NCBI RefSeq assembly: GCF_023284065.1
Contig: NZ_JAKIKP010000003.1
Location: forward strand, 186,001-250,000
Reading direction: 5' to 3'
Length of the DNA: 64,000 bases
DNA from: Shewanella gaetbuli
GTDB lineage: Bacteria; Pseudomonadota; Gammaproteobacteria; Enterobacterales; Shewanellaceae
How positions within the stretch are numbered: the stretch's first letter is position 1; every line of letters starts with the position of its first letter. Made by a program: the position numbers and the translations under genes. Below, in pieces: positions 17,828 to 27,314 of the stretch. Below the pieces are notes generated by a model. That model was not told where the DNA came from, searched no databases, and was given only the letters and a program-made list of their open reading frames with translations.

Positions 17828-18985
17828 CTAACTTTTCAGAATCTCTAACGGCATACGTAGCATATCGTCACCGGTTCCCGCTAACATCCAGATAATCCCA
17901 ATTAGCCCGCCAACCGTCAGTAAATACCAAATGGCTGAGAATATTTGCCCGTATCGATCTAAGGGTAATAAATGGCTATGGTGTCGCGTACGCCATTCAA
18001 AAACAATCTCAATACTGCCGATAAGTAATAAAAATCCTAATAAGGCTAGCCCTAGGCTATAGCTGACAAATACCCCAATAGCGGCGCCGGCAACACAGGC
18101 AATTAAACCAACTACGCTATTCATGGAGAAGCTGATACTTTTAAGAATATGGCCACCATCTAAGGGCAGAATAGGCAGTAAATTAAATAGGTTGAGTAGG
18201 GCATTAAATGCGGCGAGTCCAGCAAAGAATATATTACCCGTAAGCCAATAAGCGATAACACAGGCAATCGATAATAACAGTCCGAATGTTGGCCCCATAA
18301 TTGAGATAACCACGTCTTGCCAGCGAGTGTTAATTTTTTCATCACTTAATGCGAGACCGCCCATAAATGGAATGAGGTAAATCCCTTTGGTTTTCATGCC
18401 AAAGTATTTCATTGCTTTAATATGGCCATACTCATGAAACATTAAACAGGCAATTAAGGCTAAGGCAAATTCAATTGAAAATAACCATGAGTATGCGGCA
18501 ACACTGGCACCCGCAAGTAACGCTTTAACCACTTTAGCGCTTTTTAATAATTTAAAACCTAAGGATGCTAACCCCACCAAGCTAATTTTATTTGCTTTGG
18601 GGATTGGAATTTCAGGCGTTTGCTGTTCGATATCTTTGGTGTTTCGCTGCCCTTGAGTAATTTGTTCTTCATCAATCAGTAAACTGTAATCTAATGTGAA
18701 TGGCTGCCAACTCACATCCACTTCAAGCCTAACAGAAATGGTTTTAGTGTTGTCAGTGGTCGCGCTAGCCGGCTCTGATAAACCCGCCTCGGTTGATGTT
18801 GGTACAGTCTGTATCAGGGGCTGATGCAAGGTGAGATCAAATTGGTGAATATGGAAAGCTTGGTTTTCAGGGCTGGCCGACTTTTGAGACACTAATTGAT
18901 TATCCCAAAAAAGTTGCTGCCAACCTGCCATTGAGCCTTCTAAGCGTAATCGTTTGCCCAGACACTCAATATTTAATAATTCCAT
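17828..18985 (-). CDS. M50 family (site-2 protease-like) membrane metallopeptidase
   Basis: An integral membrane zinc protease candidate. The zinc motif HEYGH lies in a hydrophobic segment (LALIACLMFHEYGHIKAM), and the second motif NLLPILPLDGGH supplies the third ligand, as in site-2 proteases. The first 130 residues form a soluble domain with no recognised motif, and the end has three or four further membrane segments. The substrate is unknown. Relatives cut membrane-bound regulators. ATG 18985 is chosen, but TTG at 18997 is in frame and neither has a strong ribosome-binding site. It is the last of three co-oriented genes after the FapA-like gene. Confidence 0.85.
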   Translation of the reverse strand: MELLNIECLGKRLRLEGSMAGWQQLFWDNQLVSQKSASPENQAFHIHQFDLTLHQPLIQTVPTSTEAGLSEPASATTDNTKTISVRLEVDVSWQPFTLDYSLLIDEEQITQGQRNTKDIEQQTPEIPIPKANKISLVGLASLGFKLLKSAKVVKALLAGASVAAYSWLFSIEFALALIACLMFHEYGHIKAMKYFGMKTKGIYLIPFMGGLALSDEKINTRWQDVVISIMGPTFGLLLSIACVIAYWLTGNIFFAGLAAFNALLNLFNLLPILPLDGGHILKSISFSMNSVVGLIACVAGAAIGVFVSYSLGLALLGFLLLIGSIEIVFEWRTRHHSHLLPLDRYGQIFSAIWYLLTVGGLIGIIWMLAGTGDDMLRMPLEILKS

Positions 18986-19042
18986 ACCTGTTCTCAATCA
19001 TGTTAAAAATTGCGGCTATTTTGCCAGAGCGACTCTGATTCC

Positions 19043-19396
19043 TCAATCAAGCTGTTGAATAATTTGCATTCCTTGCGAAAAGTTGGTGAAGGTTATTTTG
19101 CTGGTACAACACTGATTTTGTTGTTGAGCATATAAACGAATTATGGCAATGAACTCATTGAGGGAGGTTTTGTTGATCTTTGGTGGGGCTATGCTCGCGG
19201 ATATAGAGGTCAGTGGTGGGCGATGTAATTGCGACACTAGAATTGTTTGACCTTGACTATCGATTAACTTGTCCTCGGGCAGGGCAAAGTGTGCATCCAG
19301 TGTAAGGTAGTCTTGTAAGTGGTCGTTATCGGCAATAAATAATAAATGGCCGTCATTTTGTTGAATAATGGCCGGCCAATATAATTTGAGTGTCAT
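19043..19396 (-). CDS. Small hypothetical protein (DUF4144-like)
   Basis: A 117-residue soluble protein of unknown function. The N-terminus MTLKLYWPAIIQQNDGHLLFIADNDHL recalls small gammaproteobacterial DUF4144 proteins, but this is recognition from memory only. It ends in a helix and beta strand (EFIAIIRLYAQQQNQ..ITFTNFSQGMQIIQQL), with two adjacent Cys near residue 98. It lies 18 bases after the FapA-like gene and about 57 bases before the M50 gene, so it is probably co-transcribed. Confidence 0.6.
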   Translation of the reverse strand: MTLKLYWPAIIQQNDGHLLFIADNDHLQDYLTLDAHFALPEDKLIDSQGQTILVSQLHRPPLTSISASIAPPKINKTSLNEFIAIIRLYAQQQNQCCTSKITFTNFSQGMQIIQQLD

Positions 19397-19414
19397 CGCT
19401 AAAAAGCAGTAAGT

Positions 19415-21079
19415 TTACTTACTGTAATCATATATTATTTCACCGCTCACATTGTTAATCGTGCAAGTACCATGTTCGCGCTGAGTTTTATTTTGGGCCG
19501 GTCCAATATGAATTTCAACATTGGCAAAGACATGTTTTTCGGCGCGGATAAAGTAACGTTGGTAATAGCCTTCAATCTCGGCTTCTATTTCGGTCAGTTG
19601 TATTTCTTCTTTAATGCGTTCATCTTCAATCTGTTTCTTTTGATCAAGCATCATTTTAACTTGCTCGATCATTCCTGCATCAGTTTGCCATTCTGATTTA
19701 GGCGGCAGTTTTCTTAACCTAGATTCTAAATCTAGACCGGCAACCATTAACTGTTTAGCGCTATCATTGAGTTCTTTATAAGATTGCTTTAATGATTGCT
19801 GCTCCATGGCACAAAATAATTCGGTTTTAGTGCCAGCGGTTGCACCAAAGGCAACGGCTCGAATACCTTGAGCAGCAGTGGCCTTGCCGCCCACTAAATC
19901 ACCTCGACGGTTGTGCTCATCACTCACGGTGATGGTCTCTCCAGACTGGCTATAGCTGTGCAGTAATTGTTTAGTGACCAGAATTGCGCCTTCGGCTTGT
20001 AAATCAGAGTATTGGACAAATTGGGCACAAATTTGCCCCTTGGCTTTAATATGAGTGCTCAGTTCGTGATCTTTAATTAATCGGCCAATAATTCCTTTAC
20101 TAACAATAACGTCGCCCTCTGCTTGTAAACTGGCTGAATCGACAAACCCCATAACGGTAATATCACCGCTGGCTTTGACATTCATCCCTTCATGGACATC
20201 TCCGGTAATTAAGATACTGCCTTTAAAATCAACATGGCCAAACTTTACATTAACCTCTTTGATTTGTAGCACGTCATCAACCTGCATTCCTTTACGGTTT
20301 TCTACCGGCTGACCAGAGACTGTCGCAATGAGTTTATTAGGATCTTTTGGACAGATTGTTGCGCCATTACCTGGCTGCATAGGTTTATCTTTTCCGGGAA
20401 CCTGATGCAATATATCACCTTGAACATTGTACCCAGGAGTCCCTAAAGTCGCTGGTGTTTTTACCATCAGTACATCATTGGGTTTTACGGTCACTTGTGC
20501 GCCTAAGTTGCGCATATCAACAGTACCGTCTTCTCGCTCTTGGGGTTGTAAAAGGCGTTCACGGGCGAGTGGCACTTTACGCGTTAAAATGGCGTCGCTA
20601 CCGTTGACAGGAGCCTTGCCTGTTGCAATTTCATCTTCACAACTTTCCCCCGGAGGAAGAATATCCAAACGTTGCATAAGCGCCATGATTTTTGGCTTAC
20701 TGAGCCCTAATTTAATTTTGTGACTCTTGAGGTTATTTAATACATCCGCTAATACAATATCTTTACCGCCCCATGCTGAGGTGATTTTCATTGATGCGTG
20801 CATTTTGTCTTCACTAATACTGATACTAATATCACCATCTTTACGCTCAGCAATGGTAAAGAATAGTTCATGATCACCGGGGGCTTGGCCACATAGGGCA
20901 TTGACTTCTTTTACGGCTTTATCAATAGCAGGAGTGATTGGAAATAACATCGCAAAGTCTGGCTGCTTGAGCAGTTCTTCAATTGACTCTATTGAAACCG
21001 GTCCATGAGTGTTGGGTGTGAGCCTGAGCTCCACTTTTGACTGGTCAGCATTAAATACTGCTACATTTGCCTCTAACAT
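19415..21079 (-). CDS. FapA-like DUF342 domain protein
   Basis: A 554-residue cytoplasmic protein of the FapA/DUF342 family. The N-terminal third is a globular domain. The centre is a stack of short beta repeats (VKFGHVDFKGSILITGDV, MNVKASGDITVMGFVD, LQAEGDVIVSKGIIG, QICAQFVQYSDLQAEGAILV), the right-handed helix typical of polymer-forming cytoskeletal and FapA proteins. A coiled coil follows at about 455-510. FapA in Vibrio affects flagellar placement and glucose-PTS signalling, but there are no flagellar genes here, so the role is open. First of three co-oriented genes. Confidence 0.85.
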   Translation of the reverse strand: MLEANVAVFNADQSKVELRLTPNTHGPVSIESIEELLKQPDFAMLFPITPAIDKAVKEVNALCGQAPGDHELFFTIAERKDGDISISISEDKMHASMKITSAWGGKDIVLADVLNNLKSHKIKLGLSKPKIMALMQRLDILPPGESCEDEIATGKAPVNGSDAILTRKVPLARERLLQPQEREDGTVDMRNLGAQVTVKPNDVLMVKTPATLGTPGYNVQGDILHQVPGKDKPMQPGNGATICPKDPNKLIATVSGQPVENRKGMQVDDVLQIKEVNVKFGHVDFKGSILITGDVHEGMNVKASGDITVMGFVDSASLQAEGDVIVSKGIIGRLIKDHELSTHIKAKGQICAQFVQYSDLQAEGAILVTKQLLHSYSQSGETITVSDEHNRRGDLVGGKATAAQGIRAVAFGATAGTKTELFCAMEQQSLKQSYKELNDSAKQLMVAGLDLESRLRKLPPKSEWQTDAGMIEQVKMMLDQKKQIEDERIKEEIQLTEIEAEIEGYYQRYFIRAEKHVFANVEIHIGPAQNKTQREHGTCTINNVSGEIIYDYSK

Positions 21080-21230
21080 AACTATCCATTGTATTTGTTT
21101 TTATCGGAGTAAATATTAAGTAATTTAGCATTACTTGATACTAAGTCTAATTAAGACTCAAGAAGTAAGATTAATCTAGCGGAATATTGCACGTTTTGCC
21201 AGCGTGATAAGTAAATAGGTAATTGAGAAC

Positions 21231-21258
21231 AGGCTCATTTTTATATATTAATGAGCCT
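21231..21258 (-). terminator. Hairpin after rsmC
   Basis: A nine-base stem AGGCTCATT/AATGAGCCT with a ten-base AT loop starts 12 bases after the rsmC stop. The trailing T tract is poor, so it is a weak terminator or an end-stabilising hairpin. Confidence 0.5.
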
Positions 21259-21269
21259 TGATGTCATGA

Positions 21270-22304
21270 TCAGTTTGTTTGTAAGTAGACTTTGTATTTG
21301 TTGTTTTCGGCAGATATATTCACATTGCCAAAAGTATTAGCAATATTATCGGCATAGGGTAGGTGTCTATTAGCGACAATTTGCCAGACGCCATTTTTGT
21401 GCAATCGTTGTGCACTTTGTTTAACAAAGTCATTGGCAATGGCAAAGGTGCTATCTAGGCCGTCGTGGAATGGAGGGTTAGAGATTATACTGTCGAAAGC
21501 TCCTTCTACTTGGTTAAAACCATCAGAAGGATACACCTTGGCTTGCATGTTGTTAGCCGCAAGTGTGAGCTGACATGAGGCGAGTGCCATGGCATTAATA
21601 TCGACGCACTCAATATCGAGCTGTGGATATTGCTTCAATAAGGCAACGGTTATTACTCCTGCCCCACAGCCAAAATCTAAGGTGCGGCCTGATAAGCCCG
21701 CTAAGTTAGACAGCAATAATTCTGTGCCTTGATCAAGTTTTTTCTCACTGAAAACGCCCACTAAATTGCAAATGACAATGTCCCCTTGAGGCGTCGATAA
21801 CGGATACTGGCTTACCCAGTTATTTATATCGAGTATGGGTGGTGTTTGAGTTAAAAATGCTCGGTAAAGTAGGCAATGTCTTGCATTATCTATTTTTATT
21901 GCAGGGGTAAAAAATTGCGGCAAAAGTTTGGCCACTGATTTAATACCACCTTTGTTTTCACCTACAATGAGTATCTCTCCTTCATCAACTAAATGATTCG
22001 CGGCTAGGGTAAATAGATACTCTGCTAGGGGTTTAGCTTTAGGGAAATAGACGATGACACAATCAAATTTGTCATTGGCGGCTTCGTCGGGTAATTGATG
22101 GCCAAAATAACAACGTAGATGACTTTTTTGGTGTGGTGATAATGTTAAGTGGTGGTTGAAATCAAGCGCCAGCGCGGTGACTTGCTTGGCAACTTCAAGG
22201 CATTGATTTGCTAAATCATCAGACTCATAGTTAATGATAAGTACATTTTTACCAGCAAATTCATCGCTGTTTCTAATAATGATTTGAGAAGGATTTGTTA
22301 GCAC
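21270..22304 (-). CDS. rsmC: 16S rRNA (guanine-1207-N2)-methyltransferase
   Basis: Methylates G1207 of 16S rRNA in the assembled 30S subunit. The 344 residues contain a degenerate N-terminal methyltransferase-like half and a catalytic C-terminal Rossmann half. The latter has the SAM site [15 protein letters not shown] and the amino-methyltransferase motif SNPPFHDG. The C-terminal block [25 protein letters not shown] is typical of RsmC. The start is GTG with a poor ribosome-binding site. The gene lies alone after alkaline phosphatase. Confidence 0.93.
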   Translation of the reverse strand: MLTNPSQIIIRNSDEFAGKNVLIINYESDDLANQCLEVAKQVTALALDFNHHLTLSPHQKSHLRCYFGHQLPDEAANDKFDCVIVYFPKAKPLAEYLFTLAANHLVDEGEILIVGENKGGIKSVAKLLPQFFTPAIKIDNARHCLLYRAFLTQTPPILDINNWVSQYPLSTPQGDIVICNLVGVFSEKKLDQGTELLLSNLAGLSGRTLDFGCGAGVITVALLKQYPQLDIECVDINAMALASCQLTLAANNMQAKVYPSDGFNQVEGAFDSIISNPPFHDGLDSTFAIANDFVKQSAQRLHKNGVWQIVANRHLPYADNIANTFGNVNISAENNKYKVYLQTN

Positions 22305-22368
22305 GCTAAATACCGTATTGTCGATTGATACCCAAGAGGAAAAACCTTTGAGCTGAAATTGAATAATA

Positions 22369-22390
22369 GAAGCGACTAAATTGTCGCTTC
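22369..22390 (-). terminator. Hairpin after the alkaline phosphatase gene
   Basis: An eight-base perfect stem GAAGCGAC/GTCGCTTC with a six-base loop begins 40 bases after the phosphatase stop. Only a mixed AT tract follows on the minus strand. Confidence 0.5.
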
Positions 22391-22429
22391 ATATTATAAC
22401 TTATTATTTTAGGCTGATTAGTGCGTTTA

Positions 22430-23815
22430 TTATTGGTTTTTTGGTAATAAGCTAAAAATTTTGTTGGCAATATCAGTATTGTCTTGATGCCCCGAAAATA
22501 ATTTAGCCCCTGGCCCTGTGGCAAATACTTGAACATCCTCGCCAGTATGCCCTAGTGTTGTCCAGCCAGTATTTGAGTATGTATCAATGATTTTTCTTAA
22601 AGCGATAGCCAGTGTTTTATTACCTTGCATTCGGGCATTGGTTAATTGCGAAAACTGTTGAATATTGGGTTCAAAGCCTAATAAATCAGTTACAATTTTT
22701 TGCCATTCTTCTGAGGCGATGGCTTGAGCTGCAATGGCTTCAGGGCTGGCTTTTACACGGTGTAATACTTCAGGGTTCCAAGCGTATTCGTCATTAGCCC
22801 CCACTGACAAGCCACCAGTATTATGATCGGCTGTGACCACCATTAAGGTATCTTTATGCTGACGAACAAATTGTTCAACCACTTCAATAGTATGGGCAAA
22901 TTCATCTAACTCAGCCATAGCCGTGGCAATATCATTACTGTGCCCAGCCCAATCAATCAGGCTCCCTTCAACCAACAACACAAAGCCATTGGGGTTTTGA
23001 TTTAATAAGCTCAATGCTTTTTTAGTTAAGGTACTTAAATGCTTGGCGTCAGGATTGTCTATCACCCAAGGTAATTGTACATCGGCAAACAAACCTAATA
23101 CTTTGGGTGTGGTGACACTATCAAGTTGTTCAAACTCGGTAATATGTTGATAGCCTTTAGCGGTGAATTGGCTGATTAATTCCGGTGAAAAATAGCGTTG
23201 TCCACCGCCCAAAATGACGTCCGCGTCAGTATTCAGATAGCTTTGTGCTATTTCGACATAATTTTTGCGGCTTTCATTATGGCTTAAAAAGGCTGCAGGA
23301 GTGGCGTGGTTAACCTGTGACGATACCGCAACACCAGTTGCTAAACCTGCAGATTTAGCTTTTTCTAGTAAGGTGGTTAATTTGCGCTTATTGACGTCAA
23401 CACTGATTGCACCATTATAACTTTTTACCCCAGTAGAAAGAGCCGTAGCTGAGGCGGCTGAGTCTGTGACATAGCCGCTTTCTTTCGCTGGATAGGTACT
23501 GGCCATGCCCACTAATAGGCGGTCAAAAACGGTTTGCTCAACTTCTTCCGTTTCCGGATTGTTTTTATAATATCGATAAGCTGAGGTATAGGCTGGCCCC
23601 ATACCATCCCCGACCATGATGATAATATTTCTTGGTTGAGACTGTGAAATATTGGCCGATTTTTGCGCCATAGCAATAGCGGCGGGTGTGCTATTTTGTG
23701 CTTGTTGCTTAGAAACTGGCTGATTGTCATCGGCCTGTGCTAAGCCTGTTAAGGCTGCCGCAAAAATAAGTAAGCTTGTGGTGACAGTGCGTTTGAAACG
23801 CTTGTGAAAATACAT
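22430..23815 (-). CDS. Alkaline phosphatase (PhoA family), exported
   Basis: A 461-residue periplasmic phosphomonoesterase. A signal peptide (MYFHKRFKRTVTTSLLIFAA then ALTGLAQA) precedes the metal-binding start NIIIMVGDGMGPAYTSAYR. The nucleophile Ser is in YVTDSAASATALSTG, matching Ser102 of E. coli PhoA. The zinc-ligand blocks LVEGSLIDWAGHSND, VVTADHNTGG and TTLGHTGEDVQVFATGPGA are all present. It starts 14 bases after gshB and may be the last gene of an endA-rsmE-gshB run. No Pho box was identified upstream. Confidence 0.93.
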   Translation of the reverse strand: MYFHKRFKRTVTTSLLIFAAALTGLAQADDNQPVSKQQAQNSTPAAIAMAQKSANISQSQPRNIIIMVGDGMGPAYTSAYRYYKNNPETEEVEQTVFDRLLVGMASTYPAKESGYVTDSAASATALSTGVKSYNGAISVDVNKRKLTTLLEKAKSAGLATGVAVSSQVNHATPAAFLSHNESRKNYVEIAQSYLNTDADVILGGGQRYFSPELISQFTAKGYQHITEFEQLDSVTTPKVLGLFADVQLPWVIDNPDAKHLSTLTKKALSLLNQNPNGFVLLVEGSLIDWAGHSNDIATAMAELDEFAHTIEVVEQFVRQHKDTLMVVTADHNTGGLSVGANDEYAWNPEVLHRVKASPEAIAAQAIASEEWQKIVTDLLGFEPNIQQFSQLTNARMQGNKTLAIALRKIIDTYSNTGWTTLGHTGEDVQVFATGPGAKLFSGHQDNTDIANKIFSLLPKNQ

Positions 23816-23829
23816 GAAATATCCTGCTG

Positions 23830-24783
23830 TTATTGTTTTTTGTTAATGCGGTTTTCTATAGAGTCCATTAGCATACCGGTGATATCGACATCAAATGCCG
23901 CTTCAATTTCACGTATGCAAGTTGGGCTTGTGACATTAATTTCTGTTAGTTTGTCACCAATGACATCTAAACCGACAAAAATAAGTCCACGTTTTTTCAA
24001 TTCAGGGCCAATGGTTTTGGCAATTTTCCAATCAGTTTCTGACAAAGGTTGAGCGACACCGCTTCCACCTGCGGCTAAGTTTCCGCGGGTTTCACCTTTC
24101 ATTGGAATACGGGCAAGTGAATATGGAACGGGTTCACCGTCTACCACTAAGATACGTTTGTCACCTGCGGCAATTTCAGTAATAAACCCTTGTGCCATGG
24201 CATATTGTTGGCCGTGGTTTGTTAAGGTTTCAATAATGACCCCTAGATTCGGATCTTGTGCTTTTACACGGAAAATGGACGCGCCGCCCATACCATCAAG
24301 TGGTTTTAAAATAATATCGCCTTTTTGCTGGTGGAAGGCTCTAATTCTTTTGGTGTCGCGGGTGACTATGGTGTCAGGAGTAAACTCTGAAAACCAAGCC
24401 GTAAATAGTTTTTCGTTTGCATCACGCAGGCTTTGAGGCTTATTAACAATAAGGGTGCCTTGTTCTTCTGCACGCTCAAGCATATAAGTTGCGTAAATAA
24501 ACTCAGTGTCAAATGGCGGGTCTTTACGCATTAAAATGACATCTAAATCCGCCAGTGGTGTATCTACCGCATCGCCTAGTTCATACCATTTATTAGCATC
24601 ATTGATGACGGTTAACGGGCGCATGTTACCCATGGCAGTACCATTGACCATAGCAAGGTCTTGCATTTCCATATAAAACAACTGATAACCACGAGATTGT
24701 GCCGCCAGCAGCATGGCAAAACTGGAGTCTTTTTTTATATTAATATCACTGATGGGATCCATCACAATGCCGAGTTTAATCAT
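23830..24783 (-). CDS. gshB: Glutathione synthetase
   Basis: Joins gamma-glutamylcysteine and glycine with ATP to make glutathione in the cytoplasm. The 317 residues show the ATP-grasp pattern: IILKPLDGMGGASIFRV, then AGDKRILVVDGEPVPYSLAR, and the late LIFVGLDVIGDKLTEINVTSPT metal/ATP site. The frame extends 20 residues further upstream, but MIKLGIVMDP is the family start and follows AAGGATATCAAC, so ATG 24783 is chosen. It sits between rsmE and alkaline phosphatase. The partner gshA is not in the window. Confidence 0.97.
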   Translation of the reverse strand: MIKLGIVMDPISDINIKKDSSFAMLLAAQSRGYQLFYMEMQDLAMVNGTAMGNMRPLTVINDANKWYELGDAVDTPLADLDVILMRKDPPFDTEFIYATYMLERAEEQGTLIVNKPQSLRDANEKLFTAWFSEFTPDTIVTRDTKRIRAFHQQKGDIILKPLDGMGGASIFRVKAQDPNLGVIIETLTNHGQQYAMAQGFITEIAAGDKRILVVDGEPVPYSLARIPMKGETRGNLAAGGSGVAQPLSETDWKIAKTIGPELKKRGLIFVGLDVIGDKLTEINVTSPTCIREIEAAFDVDITGMLMDSIENRINKKQ

Positions 24784-24826
24784 GTTGATATCCTTAAATT
24801 TTGATAATGTTTGGTGCCTATTAGCC

Positions 24827-25567
24827 TTAGCCAATATCACCAAATTTAAGCTGTAATGCGGTAATTGCGGTAAGCGCTGCCGTTTCTGTTCGTAACACTC
24901 TGGGGCCTAGCAATACGTCTGTAAAGGCAAATTGTTCAGTCATGTCAATTTCTTGATCCGACAGTCCACCCTCTGGGCCGATTAAAAGCCTAACTTTTTG
25001 CTCTTCACCTAATGCACTTAAGCCATTAATACCGTGCTGCGCTCTAGGATGTAAATTCAGTTTTAAAGCTTTGGTGGGCTCAGCACACCATTGAGCCAGT
25101 TCCATCGCAGGGCGAACAATAGGGACTTTACTTCTGCCTGATTGTTCACAAGCACTGATGACAATTTTTTGCCATTGGTGGATTTTTTTCTGTAAGCGTT
25201 CGCCAGTGAGTTTAACACCGCAGCGCTCTGAAAACAGCGGGGTGATTGTTGTTACACCTAATTCAACAGATTTTTGAATGGTAAAGTCCATTCTGTCACC
25301 GCGAGAAATTACTTGGCCTAGGTGAAGGTCTAATGGTGATTCTGACTCATTTATACTGGCAGACAACACCTTTACGCTGACGTTTTTCTTGCTAGCTTGA
25401 GTTATTTCGGTCAAGTAATCGTAATTGTCACCACAAAATACTCGTACATGCTCTCCTTCTGCCATGCGTAATACTCTGCCAATATGTGCGGCTCCATCTT
25501 CATCAAGGGCGAATGTTTGCCCTTGTTCAAGGGCACCCATGTCTTGGTAAATTCTTGGGACTCTCAT
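24827..25567 (-). CDS. rsmE: 16S rRNA (uracil-1498-N3)-methyltransferase
   Basis: A SPOUT-fold methyltransferase of 246 residues that modifies U1498 of 16S rRNA. An N-terminal PUA-like domain ([20 protein letters not shown]) is followed by the trefoil-knot SAM site: [14 protein letters not shown] and [17 protein letters not shown]. It is located directly before gshB, an arrangement common in gammaproteobacteria. Confidence 0.96.
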   Translation of the reverse strand: MRVPRIYQDMGALEQGQTFALDEDGAAHIGRVLRMAEGEHVRVFCGDNYDYLTEITQASKKNVSVKVLSASINESESPLDLHLGQVISRGDRMDFTIQKSVELGVTTITPLFSERCGVKLTGERLQKKIHQWQKIVISACEQSGRSKVPIVRPAMELAQWCAEPTKALKLNLHPRAQHGINGLSALGEEQKVRLLIGPEGGLSDQEIDMTEQFAFTDVLLGPRVLRTETAALTAITALQLKFGDIG

Positions 25568-25600
25568 CGTTAACCTTAATTGAACAAATAAGTGGTGGAA

Positions 25601-26335
25601 TTAGGGCTGATTTTGACATTGTTTGTGCACAAAATCATTATGATTCCCTTGTGCGGCTGCAATTAACTGATCACGTTTACATTCTGTAGCATTAACAGGG
25701 TAAATTTTATCCCATGCTTGAAATAATCTTTGTTGAGTAGAAGAGATTTGTAGCCCATAGGTTTGCTGCATATAAAAGTAGGTTCTAGCGATGGCACCTC
25801 TGCTGTTTGCGGGTGGCTGAACTTTTCGGCCTTTAAAATCGACAATCATTTCGCATTGTCCGTATTGAGTCGCCTGACCATTCCACTGACTAAATCTATA
25901 ATTGCTTCGATCACCGTTGACCTCTCCAACTGTGGGAGTGAGGTTATGAAGATCAGATTCCATTTGCTTAAATTGTGGGTTGGTTCTACCACAATTTTTG
26001 CGACCGCCATTTTGCCAGCACTGAAGTTGATGACCAAATTCCCAAGCAGGGACAACATGTTCCCACTCAATACGGTTAGACCTAACTTTTTGCTTACGAA
26101 TTTGATAACCACAGCTTTGGTGGTCGGGTTGCCAGAGTTTACCTGAAATTGTGATATCACAACCACAGTAAAAACTTTTTAGGGGTAAGTGGTCTTGGTA
26201 AATGGTTCGAATAATCTTTTTAGCTTGGTTAAAACTACTGGGGTGCTGAGCAGCATTAACAATATTGGGGTATAAAGTGACGCACAATAAACTGCAAAAT
26301 ACTAATAAACGTATTTTGAATAAACCTAACAACAT
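25601..26335 (-). CDS. endA: Periplasmic endonuclease I
   Basis: A non-specific periplasmic DNase of 244 residues. The signal peptide is [20 protein letters not shown], ending near NAAQ. The beta-beta-metal core is visible as [18 protein letters not shown] (catalytic His in EHVVPA), then [23 protein letters not shown] carrying the Mg-binding Asn. Paired Cys residues ([13 protein letters not shown]-terminal) fit the disulfides of Vibrio Vvn/EndA. It lies 33 bases before rsmE. Confidence 0.95.
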   Translation of the reverse strand: MLLGLFKIRLLVFCSLLCVTLYPNIVNAAQHPSSFNQAKKIIRTIYQDHLPLKSFYCGCDITISGKLWQPDHQSCGYQIRKQKVRSNRIEWEHVVPAWEFGHQLQCWQNGGRKNCGRTNPQFKQMESDLHNLTPTVGEVNGDRSNYRFSQWNGQATQYGQCEMIVDFKGRKVQPPANSRGAIARTYFYMQQTYGLQISSTQQRLFQAWDKIYPVNATECKRDQLIAAAQGNHNDFVHKQCQNQP

Positions 26336-26686
26336 GATTACGCTAGCCTTTATGTAAGTGATAACTTCAGATAAAACGCAGTTGTCCTATAACTTAAGTT
26401 AAGTCACTTTTTGTCTTATCAATTTGGCCAAAATGGTAAGGGAAAGCGATAACAGATGCAATGCATTGGTTTCAACATGATGATTTTTATGCTTAATGTT
26501 GTATTTCATGATTTTTACAACCCGTCAGTCAAATATTTAACAAAAGTGAATTAATCTGGCCAAAATGTGCTAAAGACATTTATTAGCGGCTTTTGAGTGT
26601 CGGGTTGCATATGAATACGATGGTGATGTGATTTTTTTTGCTGTTGAGGCTCGATTATTTAATCTAAGTTGCAGATACCCGTTGAG
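26336..26686. other. Intergenic stretch between sprT and endA
   Basis: About 350 bases, AT-rich, with no supportable gene on either strand. It presumably carries the endA promoter. The 11-mer TGGCCAAAATG occurs twice in the same orientation (26425-26435 and 26557-26567). No terminator with a clear T tract was seen for sprT. Confidence 0.5.
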
Positions 26687-27298
26687 CTAAGTCTTACAGG
26701 GTTTTAATGACTGTAAACAGATTCTACAGCGGTACTGTGTTTTACCTCGTTGAATATTATTATGGCGGCGAATAGTGAGTTGCACTGTTCCACAATCACA
26801 AAAATAGTCGAATTGCTTGCCTTGTACAGAGGTGGTATTTAATTGATGGGTTGTTTTAGCGGCTCTAGCAAAGACTTTTATCATCAATGATTGCCACTCT
26901 TTACCGTGGGGCTTTACTCGTCCATATAATTGGTATGCTAATAAGTGGCTTATTTCGTGCGGTACTACGTCACTCACAAAATCGGTGACATTTTCGCGGA
27001 GTAATACCGGATTAAAGCGCAATTTATTTAATTGTAAGTGAGCAGTACCAGCACTTTTGCCTCTTAGGGTAAATTGCACCTGAGGACGGGGAAATGAGCG
27101 ATTAAAGTACCGCTCTGCGGCTTGGTAATCGGCTTCAACTTTATCTAATACTTGCTGTTGCTCTTCACTCAGGTTGAGTTGTGGCTCAACCTGAGGTCGG
27201 GCAGGTGAAATCTGTGCATCCATTGAACAACTGATATTATTATCAAGGCCCAGTTTCTGGGCCATGTTTTGTATTTTTTGTAATAAGGCTTGAGTCAA
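26687..27298 (-). CDS. sprT: SprT family zinc metalloprotease-like protein
   Basis: A 203-residue SprT/YggI-type protein related to the SPRTN protease domain. The zinc motif HEISH is at residues 114-118 (DVVPHEISHLLAYQLYG), and a C-terminal zinc ribbon is visible as FDYFCDCG and YRCRICLQSL. TTG 27298 is chosen because AAGGGATAAGT lies directly before it. The next ATG, 33 bases in, lacks such a site. It lies 16 bases after the C15-like gene, probably in one transcript. Substrates in bacteria are unknown. Confidence 0.88.
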   Translation of the reverse strand: MTQALLQKIQNMAQKLGLDNNISCSMDAQISPARPQVEPQLNLSEEQQQVLDKVEADYQAAERYFNRSFPRPQVQFTLRGKSAGTAHLQLNKLRFNPVLLRENVTDFVSDVVPHEISHLLAYQLYGRVKPHGKEWQSLMIKVFARAAKTTHQLNTTSVQGKQFDYFCDCGTVQLTIRRHNNIQRGKTQYRCRICLQSLKPCKT

Positions 27299-27314
27299 AC
27301 TTATCCCTTGTGAA

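Noticed and set aside
22306..22536. 76-codon minus-strand frame between rsmC and the alkaline phosphatase gene
   Set aside because: It overlaps the phosphatase 3' end in another frame and covers the intergenic hairpin. No protein-like features.
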